From Desulfobacteraceae bacterium (GTDB lineage: Bacteria > Desulfobacterota > Desulfobacteria > Desulfobacterales > JACKCP01): a DNA stretch of 64,000 nucleotides. The notes beneath the pieces were generated by a model that saw only the letters and a list, made by a program, of their open reading frames with translations, did no database searches and was not told where the DNA came from. The stretch covers positions 1-64,000 of the forward strand of contig JACKCP010000003.1 of the NCBI GenBank assembly GCA_020633955.1. The letters are read 5' to 3'. This document shows, piece after piece, positions 15,700-24,853 of the stretch. The first letter of the stretch is position 1; every line of letters starts with the position of its first letter. The position numbers and the translations under genes are program-made.

Positions 15700-17046
15700 A
15701 TGCCTCCCAGAAAAGTAAAATCAAAAAAGTTTGTACTTGATACCAATGTTATACTTCATGACAGTACCTGTATTTATAAGTTTGGAACTAATCATATAAT
15801 TATTCCAATAACTGTTCTTGAAGAACTTGATCAGTTCAAAAAAGGAGATTCTGTGCTTAATTACAATGCCAGGAATTTTTTAAGGGAACTTGACTCGATT
15901 TCAGGCCCTAAACTTTTTAACGGGGGTGCAAAAATTGGCAAAGGATGCGGTAAAATTTCAGTGAGGCTTGAATCTGATTTCTGTGATGAGCTTTTGAAGA
16001 ATTTTTCAAGGGATAAACCAGACCATCATATTTTGAATATTGCATTCAGTCTTATGAATGAAGAACCACAAAGTCAGGTTATTCTTGTTACAAAGGATGT
16101 AAACCTGAGAATGAAGGCAAAGGCTGTAGGGCTTTTGTCTGAGGATTATACAAGTGATCATGTAAGAGACCCTAAAAAATTATACAGCGGCCATAGGGTT
16201 TTTGAAGGGGTAAGCGAAGAACTTGTAGATTCTGTTTATAAGTTTGACTATGAAATTACACCGGAGAGTCTTGATTATGAAAAAACTAATCTTCTTCTAC
16301 CAAATGAATATGCCATAGTTAAATCTATTGAAGGTAAATCAGCATTATGCATGAGATGTGGAGACAAAAATTATTTAAAAAGAGTGTTTAAAAACAGTGC
16401 CAGCAAAATTGTCCCAAGAAATGCTGAACAGGCATTTGCACTTGATGCTCTTACCGACAGAAATATCCCCCTTGTAACGGTTACTGGCAAGGCAGGAACA
16501 GGAAAAACACTGCTTGCAATTGCAGCAGCCCTTGAAAAGAAACGCTATTACAGGCAGATTTTTATTTCCAGACCTGCAATTCCACTTTCTAACAGGGATA
16601 TTGGTTATCTCCCAGGTGATATAAACTCCAAGCTCAATCCCTATATGCAGCCGATATATGACAATATAGGAGTAATAATGAATAATGGTTTTTCAGAAAA
16701 TAAAAATCAGAAATCATTTCATGATCTTGTTGAAGAAGAAAAAATAGTGGTTTCACCTCTTTCATATATCAGGGGAAGAAGCCTTGTTAAAATTTTTTTT
16801 ATAGTCGATGAAGCTCAGAATTTAACTCCGGGTGAGGTGAAAACCATAGTAACAAGAGCAGGGCAGGGAGCAAAAATTGTGTTTACAGGAGATGTTTTCC
16901 AGATTGACCATCCTTATTTAAATACAAGTTCAAACGGTCTCAGTTACCTTATTGATAAAATGGCAGGAAATCAAATGTATGCACATATAAATCTTGAAAA
17001 AGGTGAACGGTCTGAACTTGCAGAAGCTGCTGCAGATATTTTGTAA
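15700..17046 (+). CDS. PhoH family protein (PIN domain + PhoH ATPase)
   Basis: A 448-residue protein with an N-terminal PIN nuclease domain (KKFVLDTNVILHD near residue 12; acidic residues in TKDVNLRMKA) and a C-terminal PhoH P-loop ATPase. Walker A is TGKAGTGKTLLA near 260, ISRPAIPLSNRDIGYLPGD follows, Walker B is FFIVDEAQNLTP, and sensor-like KIVFTGDVFQIDHP closes it. This PIN-PhoH fusion is the ATP-dependent RNA helicase/nuclease type (YlaK-like). AAGGAA sits before the ATG. It is monocistronic, 112 bases upstream of the NfeD gene. Confidence 0.92.
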   Translation: MPPRKVKSKKFVLDTNVILHDSTCIYKFGTNHIIIPITVLEELDQFKKGDSVLNYNARNFLRELDSISGPKLFNGGAKIGKGCGKISVRLESDFCDELLKNFSRDKPDHHILNIAFSLMNEEPQSQVILVTKDVNLRMKAKAVGLLSEDYTSDHVRDPKKLYSGHRVFEGVSEELVDSVYKFDYEITPESLDYEKTNLLLPNEYAIVKSIEGKSALCMRCGDKNYLKRVFKNSASKIVPRNAEQAFALDALTDRNIPLVTVTGKAGTGKTLLAIAAALEKKRYYRQIFISRPAIPLSNRDIGYLPGDINSKLNPYMQPIYDNIGVIMNNGFSENKNQKSFHDLVEEEKIVVSPLSYIRGRSLVKIFFIVDEAQNLTPGEVKTIVTRAGQGAKIVFTGDVFQIDHPYLNTSSNGLSYLIDKMAGNQMYAHINLEKGERSELAEAAADIL

Positions 17047-17158
17047 ATATAATTAGTGCAACAAAAGCTTAGATAATATAATATGGACTGAAGTTCGGTT
17101 TCATTTTATCATCTAAAACCAGATTTCATTTTATTAATTTTAATATTTCGGAGAAAAA

Positions 17159-17617
17159 ATGTCTGATTTATTTTTAAAGCCGGAAGTGTTGTGGTTTATC
17201 ACAGGGCTTGTAATGCTTGTTGCAGAGCTTATAACCCCTGGCTTTATAATTATTTTTTTCGGTTTCGGAGCCTGGGGAGTTGCAATTATCTGTCTTGTAT
17301 TTGACATAAGCCTCGATGCTCAGCTGTCAGTATTTCTTGTTTTATCTCTTCTGCTTCTTTTCCTTCTAAGAAAAAAACTAAGTTCAGTCTTTACAGGAAC
17401 AAGGCAGGATGTTTCTGATGAGGGAGCAGATGATATAATTGGAGAAAAAGCTGTTGCTTCAACCGATATTTCTCCTGTTTCAGGAGGAAAGGTAGCCTTT
17501 CGGGGAGCTGATTGGGCGGCAGATTCAGATTTTGAAATAAAGCAGGGTGAAAATGTTATTATTACGGGAAGAAAAAGCATAAGACTTATTGTTCAACCAT
17601 TTAAAAAAGAGGAGTAA
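17159..17617 (+). CDS. NfeD-like membrane protein
   Basis: A 152-residue NfeD family protein with membrane segments in residues 10-75 (WFITGLVMLVAELITPGFII, then IICLVFDISLDAQLSVFLVL) and a C-terminal OB fold (GEKAVASTDISP, GGKVAFRGADWAA, VIITGRKSIRLIV). It works with an SPFH protein in membrane microdomains in other bacteria, and the SPFH gene follows after two bases, which supports that pairing. Confidence 0.9.
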   Translation: MSDLFLKPEVLWFITGLVMLVAELITPGFIIIFFGFGAWGVAIICLVFDISLDAQLSVFLVLSLLLLFLLRKKLSSVFTGTRQDVSDEGADDIIGEKAVASTDISPVSGGKVAFRGADWAADSDFEIKQGENVIITGRKSIRLIVQPFKKEE

Positions 17618-17619
17618 AC

Positions 17620-18546
17620 ATGACAGGGTATTCACTTATCATAATCGGTCTTGTTGTTTTTGCAGTTATTGTTGTCATTAAGACGGCAAGGGTTATTCCC
17701 CAGAAAGAAGCGTTTGTTGTTGAAAGACTTGGTAAATACAGGGCAACACTTCATGCAGGATTTCATATTCTTGTACCGTTTCTCGATAAGGTCGCATACA
17801 AGCACACATTAAAGGAGCAGGCAATAGATGTTCCTCCTCAGACCTGTATAACAAAGGATAATATTGCAGTTGAAGTTGACGGTATTTTATACATGCAGGT
17901 TCTTGATGCAAACAAGGCATCCTATGGAATAGACAACTACAGGTTTGCAGCAATTCAGCTTGCACAGACAACCATGAGAAGTGTTATAGGTAAAATGGAG
18001 CTTGATAAGACATTTGAGGAAAGGGACAACATAAACGGAACTATTGTTGAAGCTGTAGACAAGGCATCCGATCCATGGGGAGTAAAGGTTACAAGATATG
18101 AAGTCAAAAACATTATTCCTCCACAAAGCATAAAAGATGCAATGGAAAGACAGATGAAGGCCGAAAGAGATAAGCGTGCTGCCATTGCGGAATCAGAAGG
18201 TGACAGGCAGGCAAGAATAAACAGAGCCGAGGGTATGAAAAAGGAAGCAATTTTTGTATCGGAAGGTGAAATGCAGAAAAGAATAAACGAAGCAGAAGGC
18301 CGTGCCCAGGAAATTTTAAAGGTTGCAAATGCCATATCTGAAAGTCTGAGAATTGTTGCATCTGCAATAAATGAAGAAGGTGGTGCCGAAGCTGTTAATT
18401 TAAGAATTGCAGAACAGTACATTACCGAATTTGGAAATATTGCAAAAGAATCGACTTCTCTTGTTATACCTACTGATCTTTCTGATATTACTGGATTTGT
18501 GAAAACTATGGGAAGCTTTATGGATAAGGGTAAAAAGGTTTCCTGA
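17620..18546 (+). CDS. SPFH/Band 7 membrane protein (QmcA/stomatin-like)
   Basis: A 308-residue protein with one N-terminal membrane helix (SLIIIGLVVFAVIVVIKTA), a Band 7 domain (PQKEAFVVERLGKYRATLHA, LKEQAIDVPPQTCITKDN, VDGILYMQV) and a coiled-coil alanine/glutamate-rich segment (AESEGDRQARINRAEG) typical of flotillin and stomatin. It likely scaffolds membrane proteins or protease complexes. It is in an operon with the NfeD gene, and the terminator at 18586 follows. Confidence 0.93.
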   Translation: MTGYSLIIIGLVVFAVIVVIKTARVIPQKEAFVVERLGKYRATLHAGFHILVPFLDKVAYKHTLKEQAIDVPPQTCITKDNIAVEVDGILYMQVLDANKASYGIDNYRFAAIQLAQTTMRSVIGKMELDKTFEERDNINGTIVEAVDKASDPWGVKVTRYEVKNIIPPQSIKDAMERQMKAERDKRAAIAESEGDRQARINRAEGMKKEAIFVSEGEMQKRINEAEGRAQEILKVANAISESLRIVASAINEEGGAEAVNLRIAEQYITEFGNIAKESTSLVIPTDLSDITGFVKTMGSFMDKGKKVS

Positions 18547-18585
18547 TTTTTTTAGATGAATCAGCAAAATAAATTTCCACTGTTT

Positions 18586-18626
18586 AAAACGGCATTCAGG
18601 TCTTTGTCTGATGCCGTTTTTGGTTT
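18586..18626 (+). terminator. Rho-independent terminator after the SPFH gene
   Basis: The arms aaaacggcat (18586-18595) and atgccgtttt (18611-18620) pair perfectly, with cag/ctg extending the stem past one bulged T. A T-rich run follows. The rest of 18627-18828 shows no gene. Confidence 0.85.
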
Positions 18627-18828
18627 ATTTCGGTAGTGTTTAATATTCTGTGTTATGATTTAGAAAAAAGCAAATTGTTATTATTAAGTTCTTGGTTTTG
18701 CAACTTCATAAATTTTATTGCCCACTCGTTTGCCAACGGCAAGAAACCAAATGACCGTGCAAATTTTTTTATAAACTTAGGTCTATATAATTGTAAAGCT
18801 TATAAAAGTGATTAAATATTTACACATT

Positions 18829-19824
18829 TTATTGATACAATTTTCCTCCGTGATTTAACCAACCATCTTCGTGATTTCCAGTAGGATCATGGTGTGTCCA
18901 ATGAATAGTACCACCTTTTGAGTTCCATTCATACTCTCCATAAAAATTTATGTGATCTCCAAGTTTTATGTCTTCAATTTTTGGAGCTAGATCAATATTA
19001 TGAGCAATGATAAGAGTTTGACCAGAATTTAATCTTAAAATAAATCTTTGATGTCTGATTCCTATATTATCGTCTGATAAAATCTTCACTACTTTACCTG
19101 AACCACCAATCTGAAAATTATTATATTTATAATGAAAGGCATTTTTAATAGCCTCATCGCTTGAAGAAAGTCCATTATTTACAAAAGGTATAAATTTTTT
19201 TATTGGGCTAAAAGAAATTTTTTCTGGAAAATTTGAGGATAAGCCATAAGTATTAATACATATAATTAAAAAACAACAATTTGCTAGAACAGTTATCCAG
19301 TAAGTTATTCGAAAAGATATTTTTTTAGATTTATGTCTTAAAAAACTTTGCGCAATTTTGGCGCCTGGCCAGCCACCCAGTAGTGATAATATATGCAATG
19401 TTGTTTCAGCAGTCCGCCATTTACCCAATTCAGCAGCATTTTTATCTTTCGCGTAACTTAAAAATGTTGCAGCACTCATGACTGCATATATGTAAATTAA
19501 CTGGACTGGAATTAGCTTTGATTTGGAGAGGTAATATAAAACGATAGAGAATAAGCATAAAAGAACAAAAGAAAAGAACTTTTGTCTCAGCTCTCTGCCA
19601 TTGTTTTTATGCCCTTTTAATGGAATGACCTTAGTTGCACATAAGCGTCTTTCTTCATCAATTGACTTGTAATATTGTACTTCTATATTTTTTTTTGGTC
19701 TCTTATGTTGGCGACTGTATTCATTGATGTGAAAAAATAATGACTTACCACCAGATTTGGGAGTTATGAAACCAAATCCTTTTTCTTCATTCCAATTTGT
19801 AATGATACCAGTTTCTATATTCAT
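18829..19824 (-). CDS. Cold-shock / DUF1294 / DUF3465 fusion protein
   Basis: A 331-residue protein with three parts. Residues 1-65 are a cold-shock domain (GIITNWNEEKGFGFITPKSG with RNP1 KGFGFI, then SLFFHINEYS). Residues 75-190 hold membrane helices of DUF1294 (LIYIYAVMSAATFLSYAKD and LHILSLLGGWPGAKIAQSF). The C-terminal 100 residues resemble DUF3465, including GIRHQRFILRLNSGQTLIIA, HNIDLAP and GGTIHWTHHDPTGNHEDGWL. CSD-DUF1294 fusions are known; the added DUF3465 tail is the unusual part. It is isolated, with no operon partners. Confidence 0.82.
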   Translation of the reverse strand: MNIETGIITNWNEEKGFGFITPKSGGKSLFFHINEYSRQHKRPKKNIEVQYYKSIDEERRLCATKVIPLKGHKNNGRELRQKFFSFVLLCLFSIVLYYLSKSKLIPVQLIYIYAVMSAATFLSYAKDKNAAELGKWRTAETTLHILSLLGGWPGAKIAQSFLRHKSKKISFRITYWITVLANCCFLIICINTYGLSSNFPEKISFSPIKKFIPFVNNGLSSSDEAIKNAFHYKYNNFQIGGSGKVVKILSDDNIGIRHQRFILRLNSGQTLIIAHNIDLAPKIEDIKLGDHINFYGEYEWNSKGGTIHWTHHDPTGNHEDGWLNHGGKLYQ

Positions 19825-20016
19825 ATCTGTTTCTATGTTCAGTCATTCATTGATAAGATCTGTATAGCCCAAAATATTTTTTATATTTCACAATTCCAAA
19901 GCTGTCAATAAAGCAGGTTTTCCAGCGGGATAAATTATTTTTTTTAAAGAAAATGCATAAACCAGGACAAGTTAAGAGAAAACTTCTGAAATTAATTTGT
20001 AATAAAAAATAATAAA

Positions 20017-20082
20017 CCCATCCACAGTAAACTTCAGATAATCCGAAAGAATAAAATCGGATAACCAAAGACTAAGGATGGG
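20017..20082. other. Nested inverted repeats in the 19825-20119 gap
   Basis: Outer arms cccatcc (20017-20023) and ggatggg (20076-20082) enclose inner arms atccga (20041-20046) and tcggat (20057-20062). There is no T-tract. The surrounding 295-base gap has no convincing gene; a 73-codon minus-strand reading frame at 19847-20068 has no recognisable features and is not annotated. The element may be a folded RNA or a mobile-element end. Confidence 0.3.
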
Positions 20083-20119
20083 AAAATTTATATCTGGACT
20101 TGAATGTAATAATCAGAAA

Positions 20120-21166
20120 CTAAATATTTTCCTTTTTAACATAAAATCTGATTTCAGCTCCTGTAACCTCGCTTCTTCCCATATACCAGAAGGTAAATAT
20201 AAATATTGACTCAAGAAAAATAATAACTGAAGGGTTCCATATCATTGAAATTCCTTTTGTAAAATCAGGTACAGGGGTTTTGTCAGGAAGGATGAAAGTT
20301 AAAATTATACCGTAAAAAACAGATATAAGAGCAAAAATCTGGTATGCCGAAAGAAAAGTGTATCCTCCTCTGAAGTCAAACCTCAGAGTTTCTGAAAAAG
20401 CTCTCCATAGCTGGGTAACTACAAGAGATAAAATAAATCCTGTTTTAAAATATCCCATGAAAAAAAGATAAACAGAAAAAAGAGCCGTAAAAACATAGAG
20501 AACAGAAGTGATTCCCTGAATTGGAACAAGAGAGCAGTTTTCAAGGTCTGATTCATATGATGCCTTTTTTGTATTTCCGGTAAATATAAAATTAAATTTT
20601 TCAAATAAAGGCCTTAAAAATTTATTTGTTTCTTCAATCTTTTTTCCGTAGCAGCACCCAAAACTTATGCATGCAAGCCTTCCAAGACCCTCGCCGAATG
20701 CATAGGCAGAAATCATTGCGCACATTAAGGGAATTACTGGAAAATCGAGATTGTGAAAAATAAGTTTTTCAGCCATCAAAAACCAGAACGGAGCAATTAT
20801 AAATCCAAAAAAAGATGCTCCTCCTATTGTAAAGGTATGTTTTTTGTTTTCAACAATTCTTGCAATAAGCCTTGAGGCAGGAATACAGGCAAAAAGGACC
20901 GGGACTCCTGCAATAAAAACAGATTTATAGTCATTTAAAATTGAAAGCGAGAGGAGAAGGTATATAAAAACGCCTGCCATGTATGCAAATCCGCTGATAA
21001 ATCCGTAAAATGTCAACGGCCTTGCACTCCAGTTTCCATCAGCTTCTTTTTTTAAGGGATATGCTCCCATCATCTGCCATTTTTCAAGTGGAAGAAATTT
21101 AAATCCTGCATACATTAAAGCAAAAGATATAATCCCTGTGATAAAAATAAAAACAATTAATTCCAT
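20120..21166 (-). CDS. Lgt-like (prolipoprotein diacylglyceryl transferase family) membrane protein
   Basis: A 348-residue polytopic protein with roughly seven to nine hydrophobic segments. The region FGEGLGRLACISFGCCYGKK at about residues 170-190 corresponds to the Lgt signature, in which the canonical form is GRLGNFINGE. Here Asn and Glu are replaced by Cys, as in the GCCYG-type Lgt-like subfamily. RAFSETLRFDFRGGY near 260 matches the second conserved Arg region. True Lgt makes lipoproteins from phosphatidylglycerol, but the substitutions make that uncertain. It is 15 bases downstream of psd, so a lipid-modifying role is more likely than a generic one. Confidence 0.72.
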   Translation of the reverse strand: MELIVFIFITGIISFALMYAGFKFLPLEKWQMMGAYPLKKEADGNWSARPLTFYGFISGFAYMAGVFIYLLLSLSILNDYKSVFIAGVPVLFACIPASRLIARIVENKKHTFTIGGASFFGFIIAPFWFLMAEKLIFHNLDFPVIPLMCAMISAYAFGEGLGRLACISFGCCYGKKIEETNKFLRPLFEKFNFIFTGNTKKASYESDLENCSLVPIQGITSVLYVFTALFSVYLFFMGYFKTGFILSLVVTQLWRAFSETLRFDFRGGYTFLSAYQIFALISVFYGIILTFILPDKTPVPDFTKGISMIWNPSVIIFLESIFIFTFWYMGRSEVTGAEIRFYVKKENI

Positions 21167-21181
21167 TAAATAAATTTCCTT

Positions 21182-22177
21182 TTATAATTTCACTGCAATC
21201 TGTTCGCGTACATTCAAGTCAATTTCAACAAGTGGATTTTCAAAGTCATTTGTAAAAATTGAAGGAATATTTTTTAGCTTTGAAAAAAACAAAAGGTCTT
21301 CATCAAACCTGACTTTGTTTTTTTCAAATAAAAGAACAACAGTTGAGCTTCCCGGTGCAAATCTGCTTTTTGGCATACCTTTTTTTAAAAAAAGTCCTTT
21401 TTTCATTTCTTTGTTTTCTTCATAAAGATTGCTGCTGCAGCACTGGATTATCTTTCCTATCATCAGTGCCGCAATTTCAACCATTGCTACCATTCCCGCT
21501 TTTGTTCCGCCTGAAACATCAGTATTTATGATTGTCACTGCACGTCTGTTTTTTGAAAGAGGCTTTTCAATTTTTTGCACTGCATAGGGATTGCAGGAAT
21601 GATTTGCACCTTCAATTTCATAAAAATCTTCAACAATTCCTGAAACAGGGCAGTGATTATAATGATATTTATCCGGTGTAAGCCGGAAAACTGCAAAATT
21701 CCCAAGTTTAAAAGTGTCAGTCCATTTTTTTTTGCTTATGAGCTCTTCCATTGAAAAAAACTTGTTTTTAATAAAAAAAACAGAGTTTGAATTTTCATCT
21801 CCAATTGAAATTCTTGAGTCACATGGAGATACAATTGAAAAATCAGAATCAGGCATTGGTCTTTTGGCTAGATAATTTATTTTTCTTTCAAAAACAGATT
21901 TTGGGGTTTTGTATGATTCAAGATCCGGATAAAGCTCGCTTTTTTCAATTGAAAATTCATCCAAAAGTTCGTTTACCGATTTTAAAGGATTCAGGGCTGG
22001 TAAAAAGTCATAATAAAAAAAAGCCGCAGCCTTTGAGCTTCTTGAACTTGTAAGCATTTTAAAGAGAAAATTGTAATTTTCCCTTAAAGGGTCGTATAAA
22101 AATTTTACCATTGAATTTGAAAAGAATTTTTCCTTTACAGGGTTACCTGTTTTTCTTTCTATATAAAAATGTTCCAT
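21182..22177 (-). CDS. psd: Phosphatidylserine decarboxylase
   Basis: Makes phosphatidylethanolamine from phosphatidylserine using a self-generated pyruvoyl group. The 331-residue precursor has RLTPDKYHYNHCPVSG with the conserved His near residue 170, NTDVSGGTKAGMVAMVEIAA, and the autocleavage site FAPGSSTVVLLF near residue 280, where cleavage falls before the serine of GSS. It matches the longer Psd type. It is followed by the Lgt-like gene and preceded, within ten bases, by a 790-residue unknown gene. Confidence 0.88.
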   Translation of the reverse strand: MEHFYIERKTGNPVKEKFFSNSMVKFLYDPLRENYNFLFKMLTSSRSSKAAAFFYYDFLPALNPLKSVNELLDEFSIEKSELYPDLESYKTPKSVFERKINYLAKRPMPDSDFSIVSPCDSRISIGDENSNSVFFIKNKFFSMEELISKKKWTDTFKLGNFAVFRLTPDKYHYNHCPVSGIVEDFYEIEGANHSCNPYAVQKIEKPLSKNRRAVTIINTDVSGGTKAGMVAMVEIAALMIGKIIQCCSSNLYEENKEMKKGLFLKKGMPKSRFAPGSSTVVLLFEKNKVRFDEDLLFFSKLKNIPSIFTNDFENPLVEIDLNVREQIAVKL

Positions 22178-22186
22178 TTCAGACCT

Positions 22187-24559
22187 TTAAATTGATGATT
22201 TTATATCAGTGCTTAAAACTATAAGCATAAGGGAAATAAGTTTTGAAATTTCAAACTGTGTAAGTGAATTTTCAAAAAAATCTTTTTTCCTTTTTTCAAG
22301 AAATTCATAAGGGCTTTCGTTTTTTAATACTGATAAAACTGCCTTTTTAATTTTCCTGTCCCTGAAAGAAATCAGCTCGAGTTTTTTAAACTCCTGAATA
22401 ACCTCATTCCAGGCTTCCTTAAGGTGCTTTAATCTGAGTGTGTGTCTGTAATAATCTTCCATTGATTCATTGAAGTCTTTAGCATTGATATCAATTGGTG
22501 ATTTCTTTTTAAAATTTTCCATGACAGATTTTGTCATTTTTGACGATGCTGAAAGTCCTGATTCGTTTTTAAGTCTTGATTCAAGGTCTTTCAGTACAAA
22601 ATCAAGACCTGCTTCCTTTATTATGGGTTTTGCATCCTGTTTAATTATTTTTAAAAGAGCATTTTTATAATCTTTTGTTTTTACTTCAAAATATCCCTTG
22701 TATTTTGAAGATGTTTTTATGTCTTCCACGTGTGAAAGAATTTTTTTTAGAAACTTATTTGTTGTATTTTTTTTGACATAAAATGAGCTGATTCCAGAAG
22801 CTTCGCAGAAAACAGGCTGTCTTCTTTCACTTTCAGTGAACACAGTATCTGGAATATCTTTGTGACAGAGTTTTTCTTCTAAAATATATTTGTATGCAAG
22901 TGAGGTAATGACAGCCTGGAGAATCTGTGCAAATCTCATATCCTCGTTGAAATTTTCAAATGTTGAATAAAATCTTGCCTCAAATCCACAAAAACCGCAT
23001 TTGTCAAATTCTCTTGTCCTGAAAAGAAGATATAAGGGCATTTTTTCATTGAATATTCCTGAATTTGAAACCTCTTCAAGAAGTTTTTTCTGGTTTCCAG
23101 GTTTTCCGTCAAGACATGGGGATGAAGGTGAACTCATAACAGATACAAAATAATCCAGAAGTCTTATGTCAGGTATAAAATCTCCCTTGAACCTCAAAGT
23201 TTTTTTGATAAGAAAATCAAGCCATTCAGGGCCAAAAGGTGTTATGTGCCTTGAAAAAATTGAGTTTTTTGCTTTTGATTTCCAGTTCTTCCAGAACATT
23301 CTCAAATGAGTGTAGTCAAGCTGGTGCGGAAGAAATCCAAGTGCCTTTTCAGGGTGAAAATCAGTGAAATCCATTCTGTATGGAGATGCGGAATAAGTGT
23401 TTATAAAAAGCGGGACAAAATGCTCAAATATTTTTGTGACAAGATCTCCTGTGTTTTTTTCAATAACTGAATCATATAAAGAATCTTTTTCCAAAAAAGC
23501 TTTTGTAAGCTTCATGCTTCCGGTGCTTATGTGAGTGCCGTTATTTGCAAGGCATGTGTTTGAGGTGTTTGGAAGAACAACAAGATTTGACTGAATAATC
23601 TGGCAGTCTTTAAGCTTTTTTACGGCATTTAGCTGACTTCTTGAAAGAACTTCATGACAAAGGGACATGTATTGATATTTTTCTTCTCCAAATCTCCATC
23701 CTGATAAGCACGGGCTCATAAAAAGTTTTCTGTAAAATGAGTCAGGAATAAGTTCATTTAGTTTTTTCTGTTTTAAGGGAGTGTGTGAAGCAAAATATAT
23801 CATTGCTGTCTGGCCGTATTTTTCGAGCTCAAATTTTTTATTGGAATACTGGATTAAAAGGTTTGTAAGGAAAAGCCTTTTAAGGGTTTCTTTTACAAAC
23901 CCTTTTCCTGCATCTTTTCCTGTTTCCATTTTTGTAACATAAAATGAAACAAGTTCAGGAGAGGTATTGTCATTTAAATAGGCTCTCATTACCTTTTCTC
24001 CGGTTTGCCTTATTGTTTCATCGGTTTTTTCAGAAAAACTTATTGAGTCTGCAACAGCAATTTTTAAAAGATAGCTTATTGGAATTCTTAAAAATGTTTC
24101 ATTGCCTTTTTTTATGAAAAAATTCTCCTTATCTGTTCTTAATTCAGATTTTGGGTTGTTTCTGTCTGATCTCAGATCTGAAAAAAAGACTGCTTTTGCA
24201 AAGGGAGTAAGTTTTTTCAAAGGGAATTTTACAAAACTGTTTTCATAGATTTCGTTTTCTTTTTTATATAGATTTTCAATACCTTTTATTAGTGAAGGAG
24301 AAATGTCTTTGTTGAGTGTTTTTTCCTCCATGTTTTTAAAAAACGGAGATTCAAGTATCTGAGTGCAGATGTCAATATCTTGAAAGTTTCCCATGCATGA
24401 GGCCTGAAGCTCATTTTCTATTCCTGTTGTACAGTCATCTCCGAAAAAAGGGAGATCCCCGGGTTTTATTGACGACTCACTTGTCTTGATTGAAAATAAT
24501 CCGGAGGAGGAAGGGTTTTGTTCTGGGGAATTTTGCTCAATTTTAAAAGTGGTTTTCAA
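22187..24559 (-). CDS. Unrecognised 790-residue protein upstream of psd
   Basis: I do not recognise this protein. There is no signal peptide or membrane helix, and the N-terminal 50 residues look disordered (SPEQNPSSSG). Conserved-looking islands include CLANNGTHISTGSMK near residue 340, YSASPYRMDFTDFHPEK near 390-405, LGFLPHQLDYTHLRMFWKNW near 408, and DKCGFCGFEARFYSTF near 520, where CGFC could bind a metal. The C-terminal 250 residues are lysine-rich and helical. It begins the minus-strand cluster with psd ten bases downstream, so a function tied to phospholipid synthesis is plausible but inferred only from position. Confidence 0.8.
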   Translation of the reverse strand: MKTTFKIEQNSPEQNPSSSGLFSIKTSESSIKPGDLPFFGDDCTTGIENELQASCMGNFQDIDICTQILESPFFKNMEEKTLNKDISPSLIKGIENLYKKENEIYENSFVKFPLKKLTPFAKAVFFSDLRSDRNNPKSELRTDKENFFIKKGNETFLRIPISYLLKIAVADSISFSEKTDETIRQTGEKVMRAYLNDNTSPELVSFYVTKMETGKDAGKGFVKETLKRLFLTNLLIQYSNKKFELEKYGQTAMIYFASHTPLKQKKLNELIPDSFYRKLFMSPCLSGWRFGEEKYQYMSLCHEVLSRSQLNAVKKLKDCQIIQSNLVVLPNTSNTCLANNGTHISTGSMKLTKAFLEKDSLYDSVIEKNTGDLVTKIFEHFVPLFINTYSASPYRMDFTDFHPEKALGFLPHQLDYTHLRMFWKNWKSKAKNSIFSRHITPFGPEWLDFLIKKTLRFKGDFIPDIRLLDYFVSVMSSPSSPCLDGKPGNQKKLLEEVSNSGIFNEKMPLYLLFRTREFDKCGFCGFEARFYSTFENFNEDMRFAQILQAVITSLAYKYILEEKLCHKDIPDTVFTESERRQPVFCEASGISSFYVKKNTTNKFLKKILSHVEDIKTSSKYKGYFEVKTKDYKNALLKIIKQDAKPIIKEAGLDFVLKDLESRLKNESGLSASSKMTKSVMENFKKKSPIDINAKDFNESMEDYYRHTLRLKHLKEAWNEVIQEFKKLELISFRDRKIKKAVLSVLKNESPYEFLEKRKKDFFENSLTQFEISKLISLMLIVLSTDIKSSI

Positions 24560-24747
24560 TTTTTACCTTGAAGCTTTATGGTTTTTTCATCTCCGGATAA
24601 TTTTCAGTGCCGGTTTTGTAAATGTATAGGTTTTTTTAATTTGGCTTTTATTAGCACAGTGTAAAATTATCATAAGTTTTTCAGGAATAATTTAATTCCA
24701 GATTCCAGATTAATTTGTTAAAATCAAGTTCCTTTCAGATATTGGTT

Positions 24748-24776
24748 TTGACAAAAAATATATATAAATGTATGGA
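24748..24776 (+). promoter_or_regulatory. Putative sigma70 promoter of the NCS2 permease gene
   Basis: TTGACA at 24748-24753 is followed after 17 bases by TATGGA at 24771-24776. The permease ATG lies 78 bases further on, behind gggagga-type ribosome site DNA. No purine riboswitch consensus was seen in the 24560-24853 gap. Confidence 0.45.
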
Positions 24777-24853
24777 AAGCTTTTTATTCGGATTTAACCT
24801 TTAAGGATTAATATTTAAAAAAATTAACAATATTTATTTCCAGGGGAGGAGAA

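Noticed and set aside
19847..20068. 73-codon minus-strand frame in the 19825-20119 gap
   Set aside because: There is no ribosome site, no recognisable motif, and it overlaps the inverted repeats.
24560..24853. Possible purine riboswitch upstream of the NCS2 permease
   Set aside because: The expected conserved aptamer loops are absent from the gap. Only a promoter-like TTGACA/TATGGA pair was found.
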